A stretch of DNA of 64,000 bases from Paraburkholderia hayleyella (GCF_009455685.1 NZ_QPES01000001.1:372001-436000); one strand, 5' to 3'. Shown: positions 17,483-26,891, counted from the first letter of the stretch. Notes: generated by a model not told the origin, from the letters alone. Numbers and translations are program-made.

Positions 17483-18214
17483 ATGTACAACGCTCAGGGA
17501 AAAATTTCCCAGGCTGATGTTCTAACTCAGTACGCACCCCTTGTGCGTCGGCTGGGCTTGCAACTGGTCGCGCGCATGCCGGCGAGTGTTGATCTGGACG
17601 ATCTGATTCAGGCGGGGATGATCGGGTTGCTTGATGCGGCGACCCGTTACAAGGAAGACCAGGGCGCGCAGTTCGAAACTTACGCCAGCCAGCGGATTCG
17701 TGGCGCGATGCTCGACGAGTTGCGCAGTAGCGATTGGCTGCCACGCAGCTTGCGGCGCACTTCGCGCGAAGTCGAACGGGCGGTGCAAAAGGTCGAACAG
17801 CATGCGGGACGTGCCGCGAGCGAAAGTGAAATCGCCGATCACCTGAAGATGCCGCTGGATGAATACCAGACGCTTTTGCAGGAATTGCATGGCAGCCAGT
17901 TGATCTATTACGAGGACTTCGACCGCTCCGCTGAAGATGAGCCGTTTTTGGACCGTCATTGCGTGGACCGGGCCGATCCGCTTTCGGCATTGCTCGACGA
18001 GAGCTTGCGCGAGGCGCTGGTGGAAGCGATCGAGCGCTTGCCGGAGCGCGAGAAGCTCCTGATGTCGCTCTATTACGAACGCGGTATGAACCTGCGGGAA
18101 ATTGGCGCGGTGATGGAAGTGAGCGAATCGCGCGTGTGCCAGTTGCATAGTCAGGCGGTTGCGCGTTTGCGCGCCCGGCTGCGCGAGGTGGCCTGGGTGA
18201 GTGCGGCTGCTTGA
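17483..18214 (+). CDS. fliA: Flagellar sigma-28 factor FliA
   Basis: FliA directs RNA polymerase to late flagellar promoters and is held by FlgM until the hook is complete. The 243-residue protein shows sigma region 2 (DLDDLIQAGMIGLLDA, FETYASQRIRGAMLDELR), region 3 (RSLRRTSREVERAV) and region 4 (LPEREKLLMSLYYERGMNLREIGAVMEVSESRVCQ is split across 2 helices). GGGGAAGGGGAG lies just before ATG 17483. Three matching promoters can be seen in this window, before flgM, flgK and fliS. Confidence 0.97.
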   Translation: MYNAQGKISQADVLTQYAPLVRRLGLQLVARMPASVDLDDLIQAGMIGLLDAATRYKEDQGAQFETYASQRIRGAMLDELRSSDWLPRSLRRTSREVERAVQKVEQHAGRAASESEIADHLKMPLDEYQTLLQELHGSQLIYYEDFDRSAEDEPFLDRHCVDRADPLSALLDESLREALVEAIERLPEREKLLMSLYYERGMNLREIGAVMEVSESRVCQLHSQAVARLRARLREVAWVSAAA

Positions 18215-18268
18215 GCGTGGCTGCCTGAGTGCCTGCCTGAGCGCAGCCGCTCGGGACAGCACGGTGTT

Positions 18269-19399
18269 TTACAGCAGCATCGAGATATCTACCCAGGCAA
18301 TGCCGGTGGTTTGCGCGTGATTCGGATGTGCCATGCAGAAGATCAGCCGTTTGCCATCCGGGAAAAACTTCGCGTGTTGCGCTTCGCCGAGAGCGGGGTC
18401 CGTCACCTGGGTGACGGTGCCTTTTTCGATGTTGTAGAGATAGAGCGCATAGCCCTTGCCGCCTCGGCCCGATTCGAAAACGATCGTGCGGCCATCGGGC
18501 GACCAGGCCGGAGCCCGGCCTTCGTGCGCCGAAGAGTACGCGCTGAGCGAGGCTGCGGTTTCGAGTGGCGAGCTCACGTAAGTGCCATTTTCATACTTGT
18601 TGATGAAAATGTAGTTTGCGTCCTGGTTGTAATGGCTCGACGGATTGCCGGGACTTGACCAGTTATCCACGATGGGCTGTCCGGCAAAAACAATTTGCGG
18701 CAAATCATTGGGCCCGATGGCCGGCATGCCGCCATACAGTGGAGCCCCTGTGCTCGCACTCGTGCCGCTGATATCAAGCGCGGCTGTCGCGCCGGTGCGA
18801 TCGAAAACGGTGTTGCAGGGCTTGTGCGTGGCAGCGGGCCCGCTATTTTCCGCGACCAGCAAACTGCCATCGAGACTCCATTGTGGGTAGTCGTAGCCTT
18901 CCGTGCCGTTGAGCTGACGCGTCGTGACGCCATTGGCATCGACAATCCAGACGTGAATCGCATCGCCGTTTTTCATGCCGCTGAAGGCTACTTCGTTGGT
19001 GCGCCAGCACCATGCCGGACGCGTTTGCTGCATATCCGGGGCGTGGGCATCGAGTAAAAAGCGCACGGGCGTAGCCGCTGCATCGAGGTGGTTGAGCTGG
19101 TATAGCTGGGTCGGCCCGCCGCTAGCCTCGGAGCGCTCGAAAATCACAACCTCACCCGTCGCATTGATGGCGGGACGGTAATCGATCTTGCTGGTGTCGG
19201 TGGTCAGGAAATTCACGGCCGGAAAAGTGACTATCGGAGGATTGCCTCCATTGCCATTATTGCCACCGTTATTGCCGCCATTATTGCCACCGTTGTTGCC
19301 GTTGCCGCTATTGCCATTCGTCGAGGGCGTATCGACTTCACCGCCGCATGCCGCCAGCGTTGATAACCCCGCCCACGCCAAAAAATTTCGTCTTTTCAT
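18269..19399 (-). CDS. Tat-type beta-propeller (PD40/TolB-like) lipoprotein
   Basis: A 376-residue exported lipoprotein of unknown role. The N-terminus MKRRNFLAWAG matches the twin-arginine pattern RRxFL and is followed by lipobox TLAAC (Cys18). A Gly/Asn linker (GGNNGGNNGGNNGN) comes from a trinucleotide-rich repeat at about 19250-19310. The rest has propeller-like blade motifs: YDYPQWSLDGSLLV, APAWSPDGRTIVFES and AKFFPDGKRLIFCMAH, typical of WD40-like PD40 repeats. AGGTGA precedes the ATG. It sits downstream of flgN on the same strand and converges with fliA; no flagellar function is implied by sequence. Confidence 0.8.
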   Translation of the reverse strand: MKRRNFLAWAGLSTLAACGGEVDTPSTNGNSGNGNNGGNNGGNNGGNNGNGGNPPIVTFPAVNFLTTDTSKIDYRPAINATGEVVIFERSEASGGPTQLYQLNHLDAAATPVRFLLDAHAPDMQQTRPAWCWRTNEVAFSGMKNGDAIHVWIVDANGVTTRQLNGTEGYDYPQWSLDGSLLVAENSGPAATHKPCNTVFDRTGATAALDISGTSASTGAPLYGGMPAIGPNDLPQIVFAGQPIVDNWSSPGNPSSHYNQDANYIFINKYENGTYVSSPLETAASLSAYSSAHEGRAPAWSPDGRTIVFESGRGGKGYALYLYNIEKGTVTQVTDPALGEAQHAKFFPDGKRLIFCMAHPNHAQTTGIAWVDISMLL

Positions 19400-19579
19400 T
19401 TCTCTTCACCTGATCTGTCCGCTGACGCGCTGAGTGGCATGGGCGGCTATGTAGTGATCACTGCGCGTGAGGCGTTGTGCTCATGCTCCGTGACTGCTGT
19501 AACAAATCGCGTGAAAAGGTTCCGTTTTGCGGCAATCAATCGGGTTTACGCTCGCTCGGCGTGCGATGTCAGTGCGATG

Positions 19580-20017
19580 TCATTTCGCCGGGATGCGGCC
19601 GTCGGGGCCGTAAAGCGTCGTGGGCTCGGGCCGGACCACTTGCAGCGCGGCTAGCGCGCGGGCGTTGTAGTCCATGCGAGTGGCGATCAGCGCGCCATTG
19701 ACAAGGTTTAATCCGCGGGCCTGTTCGATGGCTTCTTTCATTCGCGGCCAGAGTGCACCCAGCCTGGCATCGGCGCGGGCCGCCTGTTCCAGGCCCTCAC
19801 GTCCCGCCGCAAAACCCAGTGCGGAGAGTTGCGCGTCCCGGGTTTGTTCCAGCCGGGCGAGCTGGCCAATCAAGGCCGTTTTTTGTTCAACGAGCGGCGG
19901 CAGTGATTCGGCGGGCGATAGCGCCGTGAGCGCGTGCTCTTCCTGAGCGAGCAAGACAGCAAAGGCCAGGACGGCGGCATGTTCATCGGTAACGGTGGCT
20001 AGCAGGGCGTCTTTCAT
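19580..20017 (-). CDS. flgN: Flagellar export chaperone FlgN
   Basis: FlgN is the cytoplasmic chaperone for the hook-filament junction proteins FlgK and FlgL. The 145-residue product is all-helical, with an N-terminal MKDALLATVTDEHAAVLAF and a C-terminal helix holding LNLVNGALIATRMDYNARAL, the conserved NG...I.. R pattern of the family. ATG at 20017 is chosen as the length fits; the longer open frame to 20110 would read through the flgM gap. It lies downstream of flgM in the divergent flgAMN block. Confidence 0.88.
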   Translation of the reverse strand: MKDALLATVTDEHAAVLAFAVLLAQEEHALTALSPAESLPPLVEQKTALIGQLARLEQTRDAQLSALGFAAGREGLEQAARADARLGALWPRMKEAIEQARGLNLVNGALIATRMDYNARALAALQVVRPEPTTLYGPDGRIPAK

Positions 20018-20120
20018 CGCAGTTCGCTCGCAAAAAAACACGGGCCCGCGTATGACACGCGAGCCCGTGGGTTCCAGAAACAGATTGTGGCCCGGCGCGC
20101 GTGAGCGCACGCCATGGCGC

Positions 20121-20459
20121 CTAGGTGTTGCCGGGCGGCTCTTGCGGCAGCGCGCGGGTCATGCCCAGCATGCCGTCTGCGATCTTGCCGGCATCGGCCG
20201 TGAACGTGCCGTCCTTGAGCGATTGCTTGACCGATTCGACCTGAGCCATGTCGATATCGGCTTCGCCTGACGCCGCCAGGCTGAGTAGTTCTTCCGCGAG
20301 TCCCGACAGCTGTACGCGCGCGTCGCCGCGGGCTGTGCCCAGGCTGGCGGCCGGTGCCGTCTGGCGGGATGCCGTGCCAGACGCGGTCTCGCTGCTGGGC
20401 GAGCGCGTGAGCGCCGAACTGGCTGGGGCGGGTGTGTGGGAGGTGGGATCGATAGTCAC
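20121..20459 (-). CDS. flgM: Anti-sigma-28 factor FlgM
   Basis: FlgM binds FliA and is exported when the hook is finished, releasing late gene expression. The 112-residue protein has a disordered Ser/Thr/Ala-rich N-terminal half and the FliA-binding C-terminal half with VQLSGLAEELL, IDMAQVESVKQSLKDGTFT and DAGKIADGML. GTG at 20459 is preferred, with GGAAAG seven bases upstream; the open frame extends to 20501 without support. A sigma-28 promoter lies at 20488-20515, as expected for feedback control. Confidence 0.92.
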   Translation of the reverse strand: MTIDPTSHTPAPASSALTRSPSSETASGTASRQTAPAASLGTARGDARVQLSGLAEELLSLAASGEADIDMAQVESVKQSLKDGTFTADAGKIADGMLGMTRALPQEPPGNT

Positions 20460-20487
20460 GATGGGCTTTCCGAACGGTATGACTCTT

Positions 20488-20515
20488 ATAACGACAGTCA
20501 CGAAACGAAACTTTA
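20488..20515 (-). promoter_or_regulatory. Sigma-28 (FliA) promoter for flgM
   Basis: On the minus strand, TAAAGTTT (20515-20508) is a perfect sigma-28 -35 element; after 12 bases GTCGTTAT (20495-20488) matches 5 of 8 of GCCGATAA. It lies between the flgA stop and the flgM start. Confidence 0.68.
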
Positions 20516-20525
20516 GCCCAAAACA

Positions 20526-21806
20526 TCACAGACGGATCTCCACTGTCGAGCCGTCTTTGACGATGCCCGTAATGATCTGCCCTGCCGCGGTTTTTACGCG
20601 TACAGGTTGGCCTGGAGTGGCATTGTTCAGCGCATTGCCTTCCGCCGAGATCGCAAAGCCCGTGCCTTGCGCGACCACCCGCACCGATTGCCCGATGGAG
20701 ACCGCCAGGGCGCTCTTCAGCATGTCCCGCCGCAGCGGTAGCCCGGCGGCGATGCGCATCAGCGCGACCGAACCGATCGCTTGCGAGGGCTCGGTGATGA
20801 CGGCTTGCGGCAGCAAGGTGAGATCGCCTTCTCGCGCCACGAGATCGGTGGCGCTGAGCAACTCGCCGGGTGCGATGGCGCGGGCGGCCAGGTAATAGCT
20901 GGCGTGAATCGAGATACGGGCTTGCAGATAGAGCGTCCACGGACGCTCGCCGACGCAGCGCATACCCACTGTGGTGCGGCCCCAGACGCGGGCCCCGTTG
21001 GGCAGGAAGGGCTCGGGCGCGGGGCAGGCGGCGAGGCCGCGCGGGAAGATTTTGGCGATGCTGATTTCGACTTTGCCGGGGAGCCCCGTGATTTGCTGCT
21101 GGAGAAAGGCGAGTGCGATCTGGCGCAGGGCTTCGCTGTCTTGCTGGCCTGCGGGCGTGCTGCTGGGCATGGGCGCGGCCGCGGTGCGAAGCGGTGGGCG
21201 TGGCAGGGACTGGGCGACGGGCGCGTTTTGCGAGGTCGAAGGGGATGAGGCACGGGCATGGCCAGCCGGGGCGCTCGCGGTTTTTTGCAAGGTGCTCGCG
21301 CCGGGCCGGACGAGGCCCGGAGGGGTGTTTGCGCTTGGCGGTGCGTTGACGCCAGCCGTGTCATTGGTTGAATTCACCACCACAGAAGTCACGGCGTTGA
21401 CATTGACGTAGCCGTTTGCCGCCGTCTCGCCTCGGCCTGGAATCACGATGGCATCGCTGGCCTGCATGGCCTGAGTAAAGCGTTCGGGGGCCGGCTCGGG
21501 ATGAGTTAACTGAACGGGCGGGGTGCTATTCGATGAGGTGGCACGCGTCTCGTGTGCCTCTGTTTCTGTCGCTGCTGTCATGCGCGTGGCCAGCCGGGCG
21601 AGTGCGGCGGGATCGCGTTCAGCCGGACCTGGAATCACGATGGGCGCGTCAGCGCCTTCTGTCGTTTGCGCGCGGACACTCAACGGTGCCACTAACGCGG
21701 TCGTCAACAGCACCATGCCAAGCCCAGGTGCCATGCGGCCGAACGTACGCGCCGCGGTCTGGCAAGACGTGCGGCACGCGGCAGCGAAAGCAGACAGGGC
21801 GGCCAT
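20526..21806 (-). CDS. flgA: Flagellar P-ring assembly chaperone FlgA
   Basis: FlgA is a periplasmic chaperone for P-ring assembly by FlgI. The 426-residue product is much longer than enteric FlgA (about 220). It has a signal peptide (ending near LSVRAQ), a long Pro/Ala/Thr-rich insert that includes two copies of a (D)A(P)IVIPG motif, and then the FlgA domain with IAPGELLSATDLVAREG (SAF fold), RRDMLKSALAV and a C-terminal GIVKDGSTVEIRL. GGAG precedes the ATG at 21806. It is divergent from flgB across a 232-base region. Confidence 0.93.
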   Translation of the reverse strand: MAALSAFAAACRTSCQTAARTFGRMAPGLGMVLLTTALVAPLSVRAQTTEGADAPIVIPGPAERDPAALARLATRMTAATETEAHETRATSSNSTPPVQLTHPEPAPERFTQAMQASDAIVIPGRGETAANGYVNVNAVTSVVVNSTNDTAGVNAPPSANTPPGLVRPGASTLQKTASAPAGHARASSPSTSQNAPVAQSLPRPPLRTAAAPMPSSTPAGQQDSEALRQIALAFLQQQITGLPGKVEISIAKIFPRGLAACPAPEPFLPNGARVWGRTTVGMRCVGERPWTLYLQARISIHASYYLAARAIAPGELLSATDLVAREGDLTLLPQAVITEPSQAIGSVALMRIAAGLPLRRDMLKSALAVSIGQSVRVVAQGTGFAISAEGNALNNATPGQPVRVKTAAGQIITGIVKDGSTVEIRL

Positions 21807-22038
21807 TGTTGATCTCCATCGAACGCAAGAGGACGCATCGCATTCTAGAGGGCCAGGGGGGCGGGCAAACGTCGAATAGAGGCGCGCTTTCCCGGCTATT
21901 CATCCGATTGCACGGCGAGCGCGGCTCATAAGATGCTGTACATGCGAAAAGGCTTTTCCAGCCTCGCGCGCTGCTGTTTCGAGTGGCGCCTGGGCGAGCC
22001 ATAAGCCACGCCTGCAACTGGACTGAATGGAGATGCTG

Positions 22039-22518
22039 ATGCTGGACAAACTCGATGCTGAATTTGCCTTTGGCCGTGAAGCGCTCGGCGTTCGGGCACA
22101 TCGCCAGGCGTTGCTCTCGTCGAATATTGCTAATGCCGATACGCCGGGTTACCAGGCGCGCGATGTCGATTTCGCTGCTTCGCTGGCAGGCGCGCTCAAG
22201 CGCGCCGGAGCGGCAGACAGTAGCGTGAGCGGGATGAGCGCGCCGGGCCAGGCGGCTGCGGCAGGGGTGAGCGTGGTATTGGCGACGACTTCGCCGGGGC
22301 ATTTGCCTGGGAACGGGCGGGCTGCCGCCAGCGCCAGCGACGACTACGGCAAGTTGCTGTATCGCACGCCGGTGCAACCCGCGCTCGACGGCAACACGGT
22401 TGATCTCGATATCGAGCGCGTGCAGTTCGCCGATAACGCGCTGCACTATCAATCGGGCATGACGGTGGTTTCGCAACAGATCAAGACGATGCTCGCGGCG
22501 ATCACCTCGGGCACTTAA
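22039..22518 (+). CDS. flgB: Flagellar proximal rod protein FlgB
   Basis: FlgB forms part of the proximal rod. The 159-residue product has the rod-family N-terminus with LSSNIANADTPGYQARDVDF and a C-terminal helix NALHYQSGMTVVSQQI. Starts at 22027, 22033 and 22039 are in frame; GGAG at 22029-22032 best serves ATG 22039, which gives the usual MLDKLDAEF. It opens the flgBCDEFGHIJ block. Confidence 0.94.
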   Translation: MLDKLDAEFAFGREALGVRAHRQALLSSNIANADTPGYQARDVDFAASLAGALKRAGAADSSVSGMSAPGQAAAAGVSVVLATTSPGHLPGNGRAAASASDDYGKLLYRTPVQPALDGNTVDLDIERVQFADNALHYQSGMTVVSQQIKTMLAAITSGT

Positions 22519-22578
22519 TAGCGCGACGCACACGGTCGGGCGCGCACGGTGTGAACACAGGACAAGGAGCGGGTAATC

Positions 22579-23013
22579 ATGGCAACGATGACGAGTATTT
22601 TCGAGGTCGCAGGTTCAGCACTGACGGCGCAATCGCAGCGGCTCAACGTGGTGGCATCGAATCTGGCGAATGCCGAGAGCGTCACCGGCCCCGACGGCAA
22701 ACCCTATAAGGCCAAGCAGGTGGTGTTCGCGGTGCAACCTGCGGGCGGAGGCTACACCGAGTCGGGACAGCAGGTCGGTGGTGTGCGTGTCAGCCGCGTG
22801 ATCGACGATCCGTCACCCATGAAGACTTCCTACGAGCCCGGCAATCCGGCAGCCAATGCCGAGGGCTATGTGACGCAACCCAACGTTAATCCGGTGCAGG
22901 AGATGGTGAACATGATCTCTGCCTCGCGCTCGTACCAGGCCAACGTCGAAACGCTGAACACCGCTAAGCAGCTCATGGCGAAGACCCTCACGATCGGCAC
23001 TTCCGGCGCTTGA
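22579..23013 (+). CDS. flgC: Flagellar proximal rod protein FlgC
   Basis: A 144-residue rod subunit. It shows VVASNLANAESVTGPDGKPY near the N-terminus and the C-terminal motif ASRSYQANVETLNTAKQLM common to rod and hook proteins. AAGGAG precedes the ATG. It is 60 bases after flgB and 90 before flgD. Confidence 0.96.
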   Translation: MATMTSIFEVAGSALTAQSQRLNVVASNLANAESVTGPDGKPYKAKQVVFAVQPAGGGYTESGQQVGGVRVSRVIDDPSPMKTSYEPGNPAANAEGYVTQPNVNPVQEMVNMISASRSYQANVETLNTAKQLMAKTLTIGTSGA

Positions 23014-23103
23014 GTGAGTGCCTGAGCGCCGCCTTCCCGAGTCCCGGCTTTTTCCTGTTTTTCCACGCCTTGCATCCGCCCCGCAGCCCTTGAGGAGACT
23101 GAA

Positions 23104-23826
23104 TTGACAACCCAAACCACCATCGGCGGCAACGGCGCGGCCGTGTCGGAGCAGTTGCTGGACACGATGAATGGTACGAACAAAAGCACCGGTACCCGTG
23201 CGGGCAGCAACACGCTGGCGGGCAATTCGCCGGCTGATCTGCAAGACACTTTCTTGCAACTGCTGATGGCGCAGATGAAAAATCAGGATCCGACGAATCC
23301 GATGGACAGCTCGCAGATGACCTCGCAGATTGCTCAGATCAACACCGTCACCGGCATCGGCCAGTTGAATGCTTCGCTGGCTTCGCTGTCGACGCAGCTC
23401 ACGGCGGGGCAGCAAACCCAGGCGGCGGCGCTGAAGCAAAGCGTTGTGTTGACACCGGGCAACGCCATGGCCGTGGCAGATGGCAAGGCCACGCCTGTTG
23501 GCGTGCAACTGGCCAGTGACGCAACCAGCGTCAAGATTGAAATCAGGAATTCAGCGGGCCAGATCGTCAAGACACTCGATCTCGGCAACCTGAAAGCCGG
23601 TACGGTTCCCGTGGCCTGGACGCCGATCGATGATGCGGGCAATCCGCTGCCGGATGGCAACTACACCATTACCTCGAGCGCGACGATTGGTGGCAAGACG
23701 GGCGTGCCGACCACGCTGACCGCAGCCCAGGTGCTGGGTGTCGTGCGGCAGGCCGATGGCACTGCGGGGCTGGTGCTGTCGAACGGCAGCACGATCGGGT
23801 TGAATGGCGTCGCCGCGATTCTTTAA
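23104..23826 (+). CDS. flgD: Hook-capping scaffold protein FlgD
   Basis: FlgD caps the growing hook. The 240-residue protein has the N-terminal FlgD motif LQDTFLQLLMAQMKNQDP(T)NPMD and ITSQIAQINTVTGI-like helix, followed by a beta domain with IEIRNSAGQIVKTLDLG and DGNYTITSSA. The start is TTG 23104, just after a GAGGAGA ribosome-binding site. Normal length. Confidence 0.95.
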   Translation: MTTQTTIGGNGAAVSEQLLDTMNGTNKSTGTRAGSNTLAGNSPADLQDTFLQLLMAQMKNQDPTNPMDSSQMTSQIAQINTVTGIGQLNASLASLSTQLTAGQQTQAAALKQSVVLTPGNAMAVADGKATPVGVQLASDATSVKIEIRNSAGQIVKTLDLGNLKAGTVPVAWTPIDDAGNPLPDGNYTITSSATIGGKTGVPTTLTAAQVLGVVRQADGTAGLVLSNGSTIGLNGVAAIL

Positions 23827-23842
23827 GCGCCGGGCTTTTTAG

Positions 23843-23890
23843 GCAGTCATGCAGTCATGCAGTCATGCAGTCATGCAGTCACGCATTCAT
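23843..23890 (+). repeat. 8-bp tandem repeat in the flgD-flgE gap
   Basis: Six units of GCAGTCAT, the last two degenerate (GCAGTCAC, GCATTCAT), end 31 bases before the flgE ribosome-binding site GGAG (23922-23925). The unit is not a multiple of three and contains ATG at each junction; one of these (23857) is in frame with flgE with no stop between. Confidence 0.9.
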
Positions 23891-23931
23891 GCATCAACGT
23901 CGGCGACGACGATCCTGACACGGAGATCATC

Positions 23932-25170
23932 ATGGGTTATCAGCAAGGTTTGAGTGGTTTGGCCGGTGCGTCAAACGATCTCGATGTGATTGGCAATAAC
24001 ATCGCTAACGCCAACACCACAGGTTTTAAACAAGGGGATGCGAAATTCGCCGACGTCTATGCCAATTCGGTGGCGACGACCGTGAATACCCAGATCGGTC
24101 TCGGCACACGGCTAGCGTCGGTCGACCAGCAGTTCACACAGGGCACGATCAACACGACCAACCAGGCGCTGGACGTAGCGATCAACGGCAATGGCTTTTT
24201 CCAGATGTCAGGCAGCGGCGGGTTGACGTATAGCCGCGATGGGTCGTTCAAGCTCGACAAGAGCGGCTACATCGTCAATAGCTCGGGTTTGCAACTGATG
24301 GGCTATGCAGCGAATGCGGCCGGGGTCATCAACACCGCGCAAACGGTGCCACTGAACATTCCCACGGCGAATATCGCGCCTGTCGCCACAGGCACGATTA
24401 CCGGTGTCTATAACCTGAATGCGCAAGACGATCTGCCCGCTACCACCACTTTCAGCCCGACTGATCCGACGAGCTACAACTATCCGACGACGGTGCAGGT
24501 GTATGACACGCTCGGTGGCTCGCAGCAAGTCAACATGTACTTCGTGAAGACCGCGACGGGCGCATGGGATGTCTATGCGGGTGCGGCAAGCGGCACGACG
24601 GCGAAGATCGGTAGCGCCAAGTTCGATACTTCCGGCAGGCTTGTCAGCACGGCGGATAGTTCCGGGAATCCGACAAAGGACGCGTTGACGTTTGATTTTT
24701 CCGTGCCAAACAGCGATGGCTCGGTGACGCCGCAAGATCTGAAGCTGAACATCACAGGCACCACGCAATTTGGTGGCAAGAACGGAACCAATAACCAGGA
24801 TCAGGACGGCTTTGCCTCGGGTCAGCTCACCGGGTTTGCCATCGGCGACGATGGCGTGGTGATGGGCAAATATTCGAATGGCCGCACGACGGCGTTAGGC
24901 CAGGTCGTGCTGGCTAACTTCAACAACCAGAACGGCCTCGTGAACCTCGGCGGCAACCAGTATGCCGAAAGCTCGGCGTCGGGGGTGCCGCAAATCTCCG
25001 CGCCGGGCAGCACCAATCATGGGGTCTTGCAGGGCGGCGCGCTGGAAAACTCGAATGTCGTCCTGACTAACCAGCTCGTCGATCTGATCACGGCGCAACG
25101 CAATTACCAGGCGAACGCGCAGACAATCAAGACGCAGCAGGCTGTCGATAACACGCTGATCAACCTGTAA
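23932..25170 (+). CDS. flgE: Flagellar hook protein FlgE
   Basis: FlgE polymerises into the flexible hook. The 412-residue protein starts MGYQQGLSGLAGASNDLDV and contains the family motif IGNNIANANTTGFK; the C-terminus has LVDLITAQRNYQANAQTI. ATG 23932 is chosen for the GGAG six bases upstream and the match to other FlgE starts. The middle (about residues 150-300) is the variable outer domain. Confidence 0.97.
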   Translation: MGYQQGLSGLAGASNDLDVIGNNIANANTTGFKQGDAKFADVYANSVATTVNTQIGLGTRLASVDQQFTQGTINTTNQALDVAINGNGFFQMSGSGGLTYSRDGSFKLDKSGYIVNSSGLQLMGYAANAAGVINTAQTVPLNIPTANIAPVATGTITGVYNLNAQDDLPATTTFSPTDPTSYNYPTTVQVYDTLGGSQQVNMYFVKTATGAWDVYAGAASGTTAKIGSAKFDTSGRLVSTADSSGNPTKDALTFDFSVPNSDGSVTPQDLKLNITGTTQFGGKNGTNNQDQDGFASGQLTGFAIGDDGVVMGKYSNGRTTALGQVVLANFNNQNGLVNLGGNQYAESSASGVPQISAPGSTNHGVLQGGALENSNVVLTNQLVDLITAQRNYQANAQTIKTQQAVDNTLINL

Positions 25171-25181
25171 GCGGCGACATC

Positions 25182-25946
25182 ATGGACCGGATGATCTACA
25201 CCGCGCTGACTGGGGCTTCCGAGGCGCTGGAGCAGCAAGCTGTAGTGGCGAACAACCTGGCGAATGTGTCGACCACCGGGTTTCGCGCGCATCTCGCGGC
25301 ATTTCGTGCGGTGCCGATGGGCTTTGGCGATGGCAGCTCACCTGACGCGGCAGCGGACACGACCCGTACCTTTGTGCTGGCCTCGACGCCTGGCGCCGAT
25401 TTCACCTCCGGCCCAATCGAGCAGACCGGCAACCTGCTGGATGTCGCGGTACAGGGGCGAGGCTGGCTCTCGGTGCTGGATGCCAATGGTAACGAAGCCT
25501 ACACCCGGGCAGGCAACTTGCATGTCGATCAAAACGGCCAACTGGTGACCGCGGCAAACTTTCAGGTGCTGGGCGTGGGTGGACCACTGGCCGTGCCGCA
25601 AGGTGCGCAAGTGACGATCGGCAGTGATGGCACGTTGTCTGCGCTTGTGCCAGGCGACCCGCCAACGGCTATCGCCATCGTCGATCAGCTCAAGCTGGTG
25701 AATCCAGAGCCGGCACAGCTCAAACGCGGCGACGATGGGCTCTTTCGTCTTGCTGATGGCAACCCCGCTGAAGCGGACCCCGCCGTTGTGCTTGTACCGA
25801 AATCGCTTGAGGGCAGCAATGTGAATTCGGTGGCAGCCATGGTTGCGATGATTGCCAATGCCCGCCAGTTCCAGATGCACACCAAATTGCTTGAATCGGC
25901 CACTCAGAACGACCAGGCGGCTAACCGGCTGCTGAGCGTCAACTAA
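25182..25946 (+). CDS. flgF: Flagellar rod protein FlgF
   Basis: A 254-residue proximal rod protein. It begins MDRMIYTALTGASEALEQQ, with VVANNLANVSTTGFRAHL and a C-terminal MVAMIANARQFQMHTKLL. It starts 11 bases after flgE with only a weak ribosome-binding site, which suggests coupling to flgE translation. Confidence 0.96.
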   Translation: MDRMIYTALTGASEALEQQAVVANNLANVSTTGFRAHLAAFRAVPMGFGDGSSPDAAADTTRTFVLASTPGADFTSGPIEQTGNLLDVAVQGRGWLSVLDANGNEAYTRAGNLHVDQNGQLVTAANFQVLGVGGPLAVPQGAQVTIGSDGTLSALVPGDPPTAIAIVDQLKLVNPEPAQLKRGDDGLFRLADGNPAEADPAVVLVPKSLEGSNVNSVAAMVAMIANARQFQMHTKLLESATQNDQAANRLLSVN

Positions 25947-26000
25947 ACCGCGGATGCCGCCAGAACCCTCTGGATGCCTGACTGAAGGACAAGGAAAACC

Positions 26001-26789
26001 ATGAACCGCTCACTCTATATCGCCGCCACCGGGATGAATGCGCAGCAAGCGCAGATGGACGTGATCTCGAACAACCTGGCCAACGTCAGCACGAATGGCT
26101 TCAAGGCATCACGCGCGGTGTTCGAAGATTTGCTGTATCAAACCACGCGCCAGCCGGGGGCGAATTCGACCCAGCAAACCGATTTGCCTTCCGGTATTCA
26201 GGTTGGCACCGGGGTGCAGCAAGTGGCCACGGAGCGGCTGTATACCCAGGGCAACCTGCAGCAAACCGGCAATTCAAAAGATGTGGCGATCAACGGTCAG
26301 GGTTTTTTTCAGGTGTTGATGCCCGATGGAACCAATGCCTATACGCGCGATGGTTCGTTTCAGACGAACGCGCAAGGACAACTGGTCACGTCCAGCGGCT
26401 ACCAGGTGCTGCCCGCGATTACGCTGCCGCAAAATTCAACGTCGCTGACGATTGGCAGCGATGGCGTGGTGTCGGTCACGCAGGCGGGATCGAGCAATAG
26501 CGTGCAGATTGGCTCGCTCCAGGTGGCGACGTTTATCAATCCGGCGGGTCTTGAAGCCCGGGGTGAAAACCTGTTCGTCGAAACCACCGCCTCGGGCCCT
26601 CCCAATGTGTCGCAGCCGGGTTTGAATGGCGCGGGTTCGCTGAATCAGGGCTATGTCGAAGCCTCGAATGTGAATGTGGTGCAGGCGCTGGTGGACATGA
26701 TCCAGACTCAGCGCGCGTATGAGATCAACAGCAAGGCGGTGACGACATCAGGCCAGATGCTGCAAACGCTGACCCAGATGCAGGCTTGA
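26001..26789 (+). CDS. flgG: Flagellar distal rod protein FlgG
   Basis: The 262-residue distal rod subunit, with ATGMNAQQAQMDVISNNLANVST at the N-terminus (read as the standard rod helix) and LVDMIQTQRAYEINSKAV at the C-terminus. AAGGACAAGGAAAA precedes the ATG. Length and motifs are standard. Confidence 0.97.
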   Translation: MNRSLYIAATGMNAQQAQMDVISNNLANVSTNGFKASRAVFEDLLYQTTRQPGANSTQQTDLPSGIQVGTGVQQVATERLYTQGNLQQTGNSKDVAINGQGFFQVLMPDGTNAYTRDGSFQTNAQGQLVTSSGYQVLPAITLPQNSTSLTIGSDGVVSVTQAGSSNSVQIGSLQVATFINPAGLEARGENLFVETTASGPPNVSQPGLNGAGSLNQGYVEASNVNVVQALVDMIQTQRAYEINSKAVTTSGQMLQTLTQMQA

Positions 26790-26891
26790 GCGGTGGGCTT
26801 GGGCATGCCCCAACACAAGCAGCGTACGAGCCCGAAGGACCGCCGCTGCGAGCGCAAAAGACGCAAAAGCATCAGCACACAGGTAGGGTTT

